Positions 36,060 through 44,416 of a DNA stretch of 64,000 bases are shown here, piece by piece. This DNA is from Paludibacteraceae bacterium (GTDB lineage: Bacteria > Bacteroidota > Bacteroidia > Bacteroidales > Paludibacteraceae). Each line of letters begins with the position of its first letter. Position 1 is the stretch's first letter. Both the position numbers and the translations under genes were made by a program. The DNA is taken from positions 21,230-85,229 of the forward strand of contig JAEDNI010000001.1 in NCBI GenBank assembly GCA_016302585.1, read 5' to 3'. Under the pieces are notes generated by a model. It saw nothing but the letters and a program-made list of their open reading frames with translations. It ran no database searches and was not told the origin of the DNA.

Positions 36060-36497
36060 TTAATCTATTATAGGTAGTGTATTAGTAATCGGAATGATAT
36101 GCTCCGAAGCGGAGCCGGAGTGCATATACGAGACGCTATCGACCACGTACTGGCTGTTACCACGCCATGGCAATGTACCCAGATAACGCTTCCAATGCAA
36201 TTTAACACCTACGCTCGAGCCCTCCTCCAGTTGACGTGCCACGCGCTCGCTAGCCACAGAGAACTTCAACTCATTGGACTGCAGGTTTCCGCCCTTTGGC
36301 GCCTTAAACCCAGTCAGAATCATCTTACCCTCATAGGTCTTAAAGATAAAACCCTCTTTCTGGAAATAATTGATATCGCCTTCATTCACGCCCTCGCTAT
36401 AGACAAAGCAGAACTTAAAAAAGATAAATCCCGCTATCAGGAGCACCAATCCCAGCGACAAGGATGTCCACACAATGATTTTCGTTTTCTTTTCCAT
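36060..36497 (-). CDS. Small membrane-anchored protein, function unknown
   Basis: 145 aa: one N-terminal membrane segment (VWTSLSLGLVLLIAGFIFF), then a soluble, mostly beta domain (EGVNEGDINYFQKEG, FKTYEGKMILTGF). Similar proteins with an EG-x-F-K-T-x-E-G core occur widely in Bacteroidales, sometimes mislabelled as 6-phosphogluconate dehydrogenase; no such enzyme motif is present. First gene of the minus operon. The C-terminal PITNTLPIID may derive from a decayed heptamer tract (36068-36095). Confidence 0.75.
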   Translation of the reverse strand: MEKKTKIIVWTSLSLGLVLLIAGFIFFKFCFVYSEGVNEGDINYFQKEGFIFKTYEGKMILTGFKAPKGGNLQSNELKFSVASERVARQLEEGSSVGVKLHWKRYLGTLPWRGNSQYVVDSVSYMHSGSASEHIIPITNTLPIID

Positions 36498-36549
36498 ACT
36501 ATATCGCGCATTCTTATCGAATGTACACTATAAATAATAAAATCGGCTG

Positions 36550-36581
36550 CAAAGATACAACTTTTTTTTTACATAAACAAG
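36550..36581 (-). promoter_or_regulatory. Promoter of the coaX/lptC/fabG operon
   Basis: Minus strand CTTG, 20 bases, TATCTTTG (-7 box 36550-36557), with TTTATGTAA and an A tract. Back to back with the metK promoter. Confidence 0.85.
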
Positions 36582-36616
36582 CGCGCACACATATTTTTTG
36601 AAAAAAGTGCATTTTA

Positions 36617-36648
36617 TTTGCATATATAAAAAAAAAGCAGTACTTTTG
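36617..36648 (+). promoter_or_regulatory. Promoter of metK
   Basis: TTTG at 36617, 20 bases, TACTTTTG at 36641-36648, with CATATATAAA and an A tract. Transcription should start shortly before the riboswitch. Confidence 0.85.
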
Positions 36649-36661
36649 CACCCGATTTCGA

Positions 36662-36720
36662 TCACGAGGATGGATTTGACTGCTTGCAACCTCGTTAAAA
36701 CAATGCTAAAACTTGTGCCG
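36662..36720 (+). ncRNA. SAM-II (SAM-alpha) riboswitch upstream of metK
   Basis: Stem P1 pairs ACGAGG (36664-36669) with CCTCGT (36690-36695). The hairpin loop holds GATTTG and GCTTGCA; downstream come GTTAAAACA and GCTAAAAC. These blocks and their order match the SAM-II aptamer, an H-type pseudoknot known from alpha-proteobacteria and Bacteroidetes. It lies between the metK promoter and its ATG (36771), about 50 bases upstream. GACTGCTTGC (36678-36687) can also pair with GCAAG (36720) and CAGTC (36731), a possible ligand-free fold. Binding of SAM should lower metK expression. Confidence 0.85.
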
Positions 36721-36770
36721 CAAGCTTAAACAGTCGCTTGTGGTTATTTTTTGTAAAAGGAATAGTAACA

Positions 36771-38024
36771 ATGAATTATTTATTTACAAGTGAATCGGTG
36801 TCCGAAGGACATCCTGATAAAGTTTGCGACCAGATTTCGGACGCTATTTTGGATAATATGTTAGCGCAGGATCCGCAGGCTCACGTAGCCTGCGAGACGA
36901 TGTGTACGACCGGTCAGGTGGTGATTGCGGGAGAAGTGACCTGCAAAGGTTGGGTAGACGTGCAGCAGATCGCGCGCAAGACGATTGCGGAAATCGGTTA
37001 CACCAAAGCGGAGTATAAGTTCGAAGCGGAGAGTTGCGGTATTTTAACGGCACTCCATGCCCAATCGGCGGACATCAATATGGGTGTGAGTCGTGCGAAC
37101 GTGGAGGAACAAGGTGCGGGAGATCAAGGTATGATGTTCGGCTATGCAACCGACGAGACGGATAACTATATGCCGTTAACGCTGGACCTGGCGCATACCT
37201 TAGTGTACACCTTGGCGCGTATACGCAAAGAAGGCGAACAAATGACCTATCTTCGTCCGGACAGTAAGTCGCAAGTAACCATCGAATATAACGAACAAAA
37301 TCAACCTGTTCGTATTGATACAATCGTACTCTCCACGCAGCATGACGAAGGAGTTACTCCGGAGCAAATCAAACGCGACATCGTTGATATTTTACTGCCT
37401 CGCGTAGCGAAACGCGACTCACGTTACAGCCATCTGTTAGAGATGTTTCTGCAAGACAAGGACGCGAAGTTATGGGTGAATCCGACCGGTAATTTCGTAA
37501 TCGGCGGTCCTCACGGTGATACAGGTCTGACAGGACGTAAGATCATCGTTGATACTTATGGAGGACGAGGTGCCCACGGAGGAGGAGCTTTCAGCGGTAA
37601 AGACCCTTCAAAAGTGGATCGATCTGCGGCTTATGCGACGCGATGGATTGCGAAGCATCTGGTAGCGGCAGGAGTAGCGCATGAGGCACTCGTACAGGTC
37701 AGCTATGCCATCGGCGTCGCAAAACCCGTCTCGCTCTACGTCAACACGTTCGGAACAGCTATGGTAAAGAAGAGCGATGCAGAGATTGCGAAGATCGTAG
37801 AGCAGCTGTTTGACCTTCGTCCCGCTGCCATCATTCGCGACCTGAAATTGACGCAACCGATCTATCAGGAGACCGCCAAATACGGTCACGTAGGTCGTAC
37901 GAACGAAGTAGTGACCAAGACGTTCCTGGACGCCAATGGCAATAATTACACCAAAGAAGTAGAGTTATTCACATGGGAGAAATTAGACCGTTTAGTAGCC
38001 GTAAAAGCCGCATTTGGCTTATAA
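36771..38024 (+). CDS. metK: S-adenosylmethionine synthetase
   Basis: 417 aa. Makes SAM from Met and [22 protein letters not shown] (ATP and Mg site), [16 protein letters not shown] and [21 protein letters not shown] are intact. The open frame begins at 36738, but the ATG at 36771 gives the canonical start ([17 protein letters not shown]). The riboswitch upstream indicates product feedback. The 3' end contains the lspA start (52-base overlap). Confidence 0.97.
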   Translation: MNYLFTSESVSEGHPDKVCDQISDAILDNMLAQDPQAHVACETMCTTGQVVIAGEVTCKGWVDVQQIARKTIAEIGYTKAEYKFEAESCGILTALHAQSADINMGVSRANVEEQGAGDQGMMFGYATDETDNYMPLTLDLAHTLVYTLARIRKEGEQMTYLRPDSKSQVTIEYNEQNQPVRIDTIVLSTQHDEGVTPEQIKRDIVDILLPRVAKRDSRYSHLLEMFLQDKDAKLWVNPTGNFVIGGPHGDTGLTGRKIIVDTYGGRGAHGGGAFSGKDPSKVDRSAAYATRWIAKHLVAAGVAHEALVQVSYAIGVAKPVSLYVNTFGTAMVKKSDAEIAKIVEQLFDLRPAAIIRDLKLTQPIYQETAKYGHVGRTNEVVTKTFLDANGNNYTKEVELFTWEKLDRLVAVKAAFGL

Positions 38025-38548
38025 TAGCCATCGTGCTGGGGGCAGTAATAATAGACCAGGTGATTAAGATCCTGGTAGCTACCCACATGATGCTGAATAC
38101 AGGTATCGAGATCACACCGTGGTTTCAAATCAGTTATGTACTGAATCCGGGAATGGCCTTTGGTATCGAATGGTTCAGTAAAATCGCCTTAACGCTCTTC
38201 CGCATTGTAGCGGTCGGGTTATTGGGATGGTATCTGCATGTACTGTTAAAAAAAGAAGAGACTCCTGTCGGCTATATCGCAACGATTGCGTTTATTGTGG
38301 CCGGAGCAATCGGAAATATCATCGACTGCATTTTCTACGGCAAGTTGTTTCCTGAGCAAGAGACAGGTTGGTTCTGCGGCAAAGTTGTAGATATGTTCTA
38401 TTTCCCGCTAATTCACAACAGCGCAGGAGAAGTGCTTTTCTTCCGTCCGGTATTTAATTTCGCTGACAGCTGTATTACCTGCGGCGTGATCGTGATACTG
38501 CTCTTCTATATGAAGCAGCTGAATAGCGAGGAAAAAGCGAAAAGCTAA
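37973..38548 (+). CDS. lspA: Lipoprotein signal peptidase (signal peptidase II)
   Basis: 191 aa with four membrane segments. Catalytic Asp residues are in [10 protein letters not shown] and [19 protein letters not shown] is also conserved. It removes signal peptides from prolipoproteins, of which this window encodes several. The start lies inside metK (52-base overlap), so it may share the SAM-controlled transcript. Bacteroidetes LspA often carry an extra loop, seen here as the [13 protein letters not shown] insertion. Confidence 0.93.
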   Translation: MGEIRPFSSRKSRIWLIIAIVLGAVIIDQVIKILVATHMMLNTGIEITPWFQISYVLNPGMAFGIEWFSKIALTLFRIVAVGLLGWYLHVLLKKEETPVGYIATIAFIVAGAIGNIIDCIFYGKLFPEQETGWFCGKVVDMFYFPLIHNSAGEVLFFRPVFNFADSCITCGVIVILLFYMKQLNSEEKAKS

Positions 38549-38558
38549 GAGGTAATAG

Positions 38559-39077
38559 ATGAAGAGCAGATTATTCATCATAATGGGACTGATCGCGGCG
38601 GTAACTTTTACGAGTTGTCGCCCTAAAGGCATCCTGCATTCCTGGGAAATGAGGGAGATTATGGTAGACCTGCACAAGACCGATGCGATGCTGCAAATAA
38701 GCGGGTTGACACAGGGTTATGATGAAGCTAAAAACATCTATTATGCACAGGTGTTGGAGAAACACGGCACCACACAAGCGCAGTTCGACAGTTCGTTAGT
38801 CTGGTATACGGCTCATCCGCAGTTATTCGATAAGATCTATCCGAAAGTACTGACCCAACTGAAAGCCGAAGAAGAGGCGTTTATAGCGCAGAACGAAGAA
38901 GCACTGAACGCGCTTGCTTCTGAAACGATTGCTGTAGAAACGCCTAAAGAAGAGAGTGTGCAACGACCCTTTACACGCATGGATTTGGATAGCGTGCTAT
39001 GGGTTACACAACACGGTTATTGCACCGATTGGAATAAATGGGAGCGGAAACAACCCCTTGTTTTCGTTGATCGGTAA
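38559..39077 (+). CDS. DUF4296 domain lipoprotein
   Basis: 172 aa. Lipoprotein signal MKSRLFIIMGLIAAVTFTSC. The domain core is WEMREIMVDLHKTDAML, YYAQVLEKHGTTQAQFDSSL, YTAHPQLFDKIYPKV. DUF4296 proteins often follow lspA in Bacteroidales; function unknown. The C-terminal third (after EEEAFIAQNEE) is variable. It ends 14 bases before the convergent holA. Confidence 0.85.
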   Translation: MKSRLFIIMGLIAAVTFTSCRPKGILHSWEMREIMVDLHKTDAMLQISGLTQGYDEAKNIYYAQVLEKHGTTQAQFDSSLVWYTAHPQLFDKIYPKVLTQLKAEEEAFIAQNEEALNALASETIAVETPKEESVQRPFTRMDLDSVLWVTQHGYCTDWNKWERKQPLVFVDR

Positions 39078-39091
39078 TGGCGAAGAACGCC

Positions 39092-40135
39092 TTAATGCAT
39101 GATCTTATAGATCAATTCTTTCCACAAGTCGGCATCTTTGACAGAAGGATTATTAATTCCTTTCAGACGCGCATCGGTGTCTCGCAGATATCCGATAATT
39201 AAGAACGTTTTTCCGGCCGAGTAACGCTTGGCTGCTGTAGCGTAGTCTTTCACAAAATAGGGGTTGATACCCAATTCCTTCGCCACGTTTGCCTGACTCC
39301 TATCCGGCATGTAATGATACATGAGCAGATTTGAGAAGAAAGTGAACAGCGGAGCCAGTTCCCGAATCATCGGATGGTCTTTGCTGGACGCGAAATACTG
39401 CGCGATACGATTGGCATGCACCACATCGCCACGAATGAGTGCTGCCTGCATCTCCATGATGTTATAATCCTTGGAAATTCCGATGTTTCGTTCCACTAAA
39501 GCGACATCGATGGTATTCACTCCTTCGGGACGACCGTCCAAGAGTTTCTGCAGCGCACCTACTATCGCGGAGAGGTCCGTTCCGATGGCATTGGCCAATA
39601 GCGGGGCTACGCGCGGATCGATATTTATTTGCTGACTGCTGTTGGCGGATTGCTTATTAAAATCAGCTATATAGGCATTTATCCAGCGTTCTACTTCGTA
39701 ATCACGCAGTTTGTCGGACTGCTGCCAGATGACCTGGGGATGTTCCGCAGCTTTCTTCCATACCCCTTGCCGTTTATCGGGTTTGCCGTTATAGCAAATG
39801 ACCAATATCGTTTGGGGCATTAAGTTATCAAGATAAGCGCCAAAGGCATCCCATTTCTTAATCGATTGCGCTTCGCGCACAATGACCACTTTTCGTCCGC
39901 CCATCATAGCAAAACCGCGTGCTGCGCCAATGATCGGAGCGATATCAGCTCCCTGCAGGTCACGCCCATAAACGATCTGGAGGTCAAACTCGCGTGCCAT
40001 CTCATCCAGAGCATTTGCAGCAATGAAATCAAACACCTTATCGGTATAATAAGGTTCTTCTCCGCAAAGCACATAAATCGGGGCGTAGTTATCGGCCCGA
40101 AGGGCTTGCATAATATCTTCGTGTTTCTTAATCAT
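39092..40135 (-). CDS. holA: DNA polymerase III subunit delta
   Basis: 347 aa, clamp-loader delta. N-terminal PIYVLCGEEPYYTDKVFDFI, then AAA-like domain II (ALDEMAREFDLQIVYG) and a C-terminal helical domain ending MHKIIYKLE-like in reverse of usual Bacteroidales HolA. With dnaE and dnaX this window has three Pol III genes in different operons. Tract S (39628-39655) encodes NKQSANSSQQI in the loop of domain II. It overlaps the nucleotidyltransferase gene by four bases. Confidence 0.9.
   Translation of the reverse strand: MIKKHEDIMQALRADNYAPIYVLCGEEPYYTDKVFDFIAANALDEMAREFDLQIVYGRDLQGADIAPIIGAARGFAMMGGRKVVIVREAQSIKKWDAFGAYLDNLMPQTILVICYNGKPDKRQGVWKKAAEHPQVIWQQSDKLRDYEVERWINAYIADFNKQSANSSQQINIDPRVAPLLANAIGTDLSAIVGALQKLLDGRPEGVNTIDVALVERNIGISKDYNIMEMQAALIRGDVVHANRIAQYFASSKDHPMIRELAPLFTFFSNLLMYHYMPDRSQANVAKELGINPYFVKDYATAAKRYSAGKTFLIIGYLRDTDARLKGINNPSVKDADLWKELIYKIMH
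39628..39655 (-). repeat. Heptamer tract S (in frame in holA)
   Basis: Four degenerate 7-bp units (TTTGCTG, ACTGCTG, then TTGGCGG, ATTGCTT) encoding a Gln/Asn/Ser loop. Confidence 0.55.
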
Positions 40136-41160
40136 TCCCAGTGTCGGTCTTTTGCAAAGAGTCGTTTCATTCCGCTCAGCAGGATGGCTGCTCGCATATG
40201 GCGGGCATAAGCGGGACTGTATGTATTTATTCGATCAGCATTTGCCATTCGTTCGCGCATCGTATGCCATTTACGGACGAAACGGTTGGTTGCCGGGGTT
40301 GGTTCGTTTGCCTTGGGTGCTACCAACCGTTGCGCCAAAAGGTCTTGCCATAAACGCTCTGCCCTACTCTCTACCCTGGCTGTATAGAACGGGGCTTCGT
40401 CTTGCGGCAACTCGAGATGTTGCACCAATATCGCCATGAACAGTTGCCATACATCCATTAAGCACAAGGCTTGCAGATAGTGCTTCAGCCGCGGTTGATC
40501 CATTTGGCCTTTATAGCGATGCAGCAAGACCGTCAAGTCGTATAACTGCCTTGCATTCGCGCCCATCGAAAGCATATGTTCCCATGCATGCAGGAAGACG
40601 AAGAAGGCATTGAAGGTGGGTTCTGGAACAAGGAAAGAAGCATCCTGATATTTCATTTCGCAGGCATTCGCCATGCCATAGGTCTCGAAGGGTTCGTAGC
40701 GCCGGATATCATGCGGATGAACCAAGCCTACGCTCACACGATGCACTTCGATCGACACCCCATCTGCTATGAGGTTATAATGCTTATAATGGTCCAGTTC
40801 CTCATCGAACTTAAGCGCCTTCGGAAAGGTCTCGCGCATGACCGCACAAGCGGGATGATACTGGTTTTTTCCCACAAAGAGATCGATATCCGACCATACC
40901 CGTTGAGACGGATCGTCATACAAAACCGCCAACCCTACTCCTTTCAGCACTACCGCCCGTATACCGGCTTTCTCGAGTGCTGCATAGGCTTGCTCAAAGA
41001 CATGCCGAATCTGGACTTGTTGCTGTATAGTACAGAGACAGACAGATTTCATCTGTTGGTTCTCATGCGGCGAACAGTTCCCTTCGGCCAAGCGTTGGGG
41101 AAAGACCAGCGGCCCCACTCCCTGCGCCACACATTGATCATATGTAAGCGAATCAAGCAC
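40132..41160 (-). CDS. Nucleotidyltransferase family protein (NTP_transf_5-like)
   Basis: 342 aa. The nucleotidyltransferase core is LKGVGLAVLYDDPSQRVWSD followed by IDLFVG, i.e. the K-G...SDIDLFV pattern of uncharacterised sugar-related nucleotidyltransferases. These often lie in polysaccharide loci, which fits the adjacent sugar transferase. The start overlaps the sugar transferase end by eight bases. The exact reaction is unknown. Confidence 0.75.
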   Translation of the reverse strand: MLDSLTYDQCVAQGVGPLVFPQRLAEGNCSPHENQQMKSVCLCTIQQQVQIRHVFEQAYAALEKAGIRAVVLKGVGLAVLYDDPSQRVWSDIDLFVGKNQYHPACAVMRETFPKALKFDEELDHYKHYNLIADGVSIEVHRVSVGLVHPHDIRRYEPFETYGMANACEMKYQDASFLVPEPTFNAFFVFLHAWEHMLSMGANARQLYDLTVLLHRYKGQMDQPRLKHYLQALCLMDVWQLFMAILVQHLELPQDEAPFYTARVESRAERLWQDLLAQRLVAPKANEPTPATNRFVRKWHTMRERMANADRINTYSPAYARHMRAAILLSGMKRLFAKDRHWE

Positions 41161-42667
41161 TATGTGTCTTGCGGGTTAGGATGGACCACATGGTAAGGAA
41201 GAAATACTTCACATCCGTTCGGAAAGGGTGCGCAAGGTATTCCGTCAAGTATTTATCTTCACTGGCAAAAAGTTCGTCGAATGTCTTCGGATGATCGATA
41301 TAGAAAGGCGGAATCAGTCCTGGTTTGCACAAAGTACGTTTCTCTTGCAGCCACTCCGGATACGTCTCAAACATCGTCTTACTGATCGGCCTTACCCCTA
41401 CCAGTTTCATATCCCTTTTGATCCAGTTGATGAGCATCGGCAGTTCATCCAACCAATACTTACGCATGAATCGTCCCCATGTAGTGATACGCCAATCGTC
41501 ATTCGATTTATTGGCAATATCCATTCCTCCGCGGGCGTCGAAGACATACTGCTGAATATACTCGGCATAGGGGTGCATCGTGCGGAACTTATAGAAATAC
41601 TTGATTTTCTTATGTTCGCATACACGCGGCAGTTTGATAAGCGGCCCATATACCTTAAATTGCTCTTGGGGATAAGGTTGCGAATGACGATGGGCAAAGA
41701 CATACTCGATGTGCCCCATCGGGATCACTTCGTCTACCACAAATCCGCAGTAATAGAGTCGTCCGAAAACCTCGGTCTTACTCAGCATGCGTTTGCGACC
41801 GCGCGTCACATCGTAATACAGACGGCTGGTAAAGGACAAACGCGGCCAGACACGTTTATGGAAGAAATACAGGCTGTACACGATCCAGTTAATCACAGGC
41901 GGATATTTCGCCAGAATCTTCTTCTTGATATACTCTTGCGGCCGATAGCAACATACATACCGTCCCTCATCCGGCAACTTCTGATTAATGATACAAAAGC
42001 GACGGTTGATACCCTTCGCGTCATTGAGCAGCGTCAGGTCCACGATGGTATTATAGGCGTAATCAGGTATCTGCAAGAAAGCAAAACGGTTGCGATCACA
42101 AACCGCTTTGGTCAAACGGGAGTTGAGCCGCGCCTTATCCAGCAACATCTGATAGTCCTCTTCGGTCGTCACAGAAAGCACGGACTGATGGATGGACTCG
42201 ATAGAAGGCAACGGTCGTTCACGATCCTCCCGCTCCACTTGCGCCTTATAGCGCTTCTCGATCTGCATCGGTGGAACGGTCATATTCGTCGCATACTTCC
42301 AGTAATGCTCGATCACGACCAATACCGTCTCCAATACAGCAACCATCAGGATCGTCCATTCCGCTACACGATACGACAAGCCCCATGGCAACTGCGGCAA
42401 GGCCCAGCGGCATAAGAAAACAAGGATGATGGAATCAGCCGCCAAGGAAAGAATGGATTGCCAGAACCAGGTATCTTTATACGACCGATAGAGTTGCACA
42501 ATCCAGCCGATGAATATCCAGAGGACAGCCAGCACGCCGAAGAGTGACCAATAAGCCGCAATACCACTTTTATCCGCAACCATACGCCAAGCCCAGCACG
42601 CAAGAGCGGCCAGCACCCAGATCAACAAGTCCACAAAAATACGTCTCCTCCAGTCCTCCCGAATCAT
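41153..42667 (-). CDS. Membrane sugar-phosphate transferase (bacterial sugar transferase family)
   Basis: 504 aa. Four N-terminal membrane segments (~10-125), a ~200-residue soluble middle, then the catalytic region: FYKFRTMHPYAEYIQ, LDELPMLINWIKRDMKLVGVRP. It should attach a phosphosugar to undecaprenyl phosphate to start a surface glycan. Unusually, the hydrophobic hairpin with the K-R-x-x-D motif that normally opens the catalytic domain is not evident, and the PMLI/GVRP motifs sit on a longer linker. It may be a divergent branch or a non-priming homologue. Confidence 0.75.
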   Translation of the reverse strand: MIREDWRRRIFVDLLIWVLAALACWAWRMVADKSGIAAYWSLFGVLAVLWIFIGWIVQLYRSYKDTWFWQSILSLAADSIILVFLCRWALPQLPWGLSYRVAEWTILMVAVLETVLVVIEHYWKYATNMTVPPMQIEKRYKAQVEREDRERPLPSIESIHQSVLSVTTEEDYQMLLDKARLNSRLTKAVCDRNRFAFLQIPDYAYNTIVDLTLLNDAKGINRRFCIINQKLPDEGRYVCCYRPQEYIKKKILAKYPPVINWIVYSLYFFHKRVWPRLSFTSRLYYDVTRGRKRMLSKTEVFGRLYYCGFVVDEVIPMGHIEYVFAHRHSQPYPQEQFKVYGPLIKLPRVCEHKKIKYFYKFRTMHPYAEYIQQYVFDARGGMDIANKSNDDWRITTWGRFMRKYWLDELPMLINWIKRDMKLVGVRPISKTMFETYPEWLQEKRTLCKPGLIPPFYIDHPKTFDELFASEDKYLTEYLAHPFRTDVKYFFLTMWSILTRKTHSA

Positions 42668-42668
42668 A

Positions 42669-43154
42669 TCAGAAAATAGCCACTAATAATTCCACAAACA
42701 TCCATATACTGCAAATGAGCTTGAGCACCATGCCGAAGAACACACCGATGAAACTACCCATCGCTGCCCGTGTAGCCTCCTCGCGCTCCATGCCGTTACT
42801 GACCTCCGCGATATAGGCGCCGAAGTAAGGACCGACAATCACGCCTATCGGACCCAAAAACATCCCGAGAAACACCCCTATTATACTACCCCTCATGCCG
42901 TTTGCCGTTCCACCAAAACGCTTCGTACCCCATGCCGGCACAAAATAGTCCAACAAAGTTACAACGACCGTCACAATCGCCCATACCAGGAACACCCACC
43001 ACGGGAAATGGACCTGAGAAGAAAACTCCGCCACGATCAAGCCCAACAACGAAACAGGTACTCCGGGCAAACCGGGCACTACACAGCCGACCAGACCAAA
43101 GATCATCAGGGCACAAGCTATTATCAGCAACGCTACATCCATATCAAATTTCAC
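42669..43154 (-). CDS. DUF456 membrane protein
   Basis: 161 aa, mostly membrane segments with Gly-rich turns (GCVVPGLPGVPVSLLGL, GAWGTKRFGGTANG in modified order). DUF456 proteins are small, widespread and uncharacterised. First gene of the DUF456 / sugar transferase / nucleotidyltransferase / holA operon, with the promoter at 43166-43197 just upstream. Confidence 0.85.
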   Translation of the reverse strand: MKFDMDVALLIIACALMIFGLVGCVVPGLPGVPVSLLGLIVAEFSSQVHFPWWVFLVWAIVTVVVTLLDYFVPAWGTKRFGGTANGMRGSIIGVFLGMFLGPIGVIVGPYFGAYIAEVSNGMEREEATRAAMGSFIGVFFGMVLKLICSIWMFVELLVAIF

Positions 43155-43165
43155 TTTTGCGCCTG

Positions 43166-43197
43166 CAAAAGTACTGCTTTTTTTTTACATACGCAAG
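43166..43197 (-). promoter_or_regulatory. Promoter of the DUF456/holA operon
   Basis: Minus strand CTTG, 20 bases, TACTTTTG (-7 box 43166-43173); CGTATGTAA and an A tract follow CTTG. Confidence 0.85.
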
Positions 43198-43213
43198 ATT
43201 TTTTGTTAAAAAA

Positions 43214-43245
43214 CTTGCACATGTGTATTTTTTTGCGTATCTTTG
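43214..43245 (+). promoter_or_regulatory. Promoter of prfB
   Basis: CTTG at 43214, 20 bases, TATCTTTG at 43238-43245, followed by CACCCG as at metK and the amylase operon. ATG at 43277. Confidence 0.85.
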
Positions 43246-43276
43246 CACCCGATTTATTTTGGCATATTATAGGCTT

Positions 43277-44383
43277 ATGATAACGATAGAACAATTAAAA
43301 GACGTTCAGCAGCGCGCAGATAAACTAAAAGCGTACCTGCAAATTGACGAGAAACGAATTCAATTGGAAGAAGAGGAGTTGCATACGCAAGCTCCGGGTT
43401 TTTGGGACGATGCGAAAGCAGCCGAGGCGCAAATGCGCAAGGTGAAAGGCATCAAGCGCTGGATAGAAGGCTACGAAGGTGTGCGTTCCGCGGTAGAGGA
43501 ATTGGCGCTCAGTTTTGAGTATTACAAAGAGGAGTTGGTGACCGAAGAAGAGGTGGATGCAGCTTATGCACATGCACTCTCGGAGGTGGAGGACCTCGAG
43601 ATGAAAAACATGCTGAGCCATGAGGAAGATCAAATGCCGGCTGTGCTGAAGATCGTATCCGGAGCAGGTGGAACGGAGGCACAGGATTGGGCGGAACAGT
43701 TGATGCGTATGTATCAGCGTTACTGCGAGAAGCATGACTACAAAGTGACCATCGCGAACCTCCAGGAAGGCGACGAGGCGGGCATCAAGACCGTGACCTT
43801 CAATATCGAAGGCGACATGGCGTACGGCTATCTGAAGAGCGAGAACGGAGTACATCGTCTGGTACGCGTGAGTCCTTATAACGCGCAAGGAAAGCGCATG
43901 ACGAGTTTTGCTTCGGTGTTTGTAGTGCCCCTCATCGACGATACGATCGAAGTGGAGGTTAATCCGGCAGGCATCAGTTGGGATACTTTCCGCAGCTCTG
44001 GAGCAGGAGGACAGAACGTCAACAAAGTGGAGTCCGGTGTGCGCTTGCATTATAAATTCATTAACCCGCTCACGAACCAGCCGGATGAGATAGTCATCGA
44101 GAACACCGAGACGCGCGACCAGCCGAAGAACCGAGAGAACGCCTTGCGGCACTTGAGAAGTCAACTCTATGAGTTGGAACTGGAGAAACGTCGTCAGGCG
44201 CAAGCTAAAGTGGAGGCCGGTAAGAAAAAGATCGAATGGGGTTCACAAATCCGTTCATACGTCTTTGATGACCGCCGCGTAAAAGACCATCGCACGAACT
44301 ATCAGACGTCGAATGTCAATGCCGTGATGGACGGAGACATCGATGCCTTCATCAAAGCATACTTAATGGAATTCCCGGATTAA
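43277..44383 (+). CDS. prfB: Peptide chain release factor 2
   Basis: 368 aa from the ATG at 43277; the open frame extends upstream through the promoter but is not needed. GGQ motif in SGAGGQNVNKVESGVRLHY; the stop-codon recognition tripeptide is SPY (RVSPYNAQGKR) where enterobacterial RF2 has SPF. The usual +1 programmed frameshift (CTT TGA C after about 25 codons) is absent: the frame reads straight through KAYLQIDEKR. So RF2 is not autoregulated that way here. Confidence 0.95.
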   Translation: MITIEQLKDVQQRADKLKAYLQIDEKRIQLEEEELHTQAPGFWDDAKAAEAQMRKVKGIKRWIEGYEGVRSAVEELALSFEYYKEELVTEEEVDAAYAHALSEVEDLEMKNMLSHEEDQMPAVLKIVSGAGGTEAQDWAEQLMRMYQRYCEKHDYKVTIANLQEGDEAGIKTVTFNIEGDMAYGYLKSENGVHRLVRVSPYNAQGKRMTSFASVFVVPLIDDTIEVEVNPAGISWDTFRSSGAGGQNVNKVESGVRLHYKFINPLTNQPDEIVIENTETRDQPKNRENALRHLRSQLYELELEKRRQAQAKVEAGKKKIEWGSQIRSYVFDDRRVKDHRTNYQTSNVNAVMDGDIDAFIKAYLMEFPD

Positions 44384-44416
44384 TGAAGAAAACGAAAGTT
44401 ATCATTCAATAAAATA

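Noticed and set aside
36068..36095. Possible heptamer tract at the 3' end of the small membrane protein gene
   Set aside because: Adjacent units match at too few positions; only the encoded PITNTLPI recalls the family. Kept as a remark only.
39078..39092. Small hairpin (GGCG / CGCC) between the DUF4296 gene and holA
   Set aside because: Only 4 bp of stem and no T-run, too weak to call a terminator.
41228..42415. Long open frame (395 codons) on the plus strand
   Set aside because: Shadow of the sugar transferase gene; composition is Arg/His-rich with no domain.
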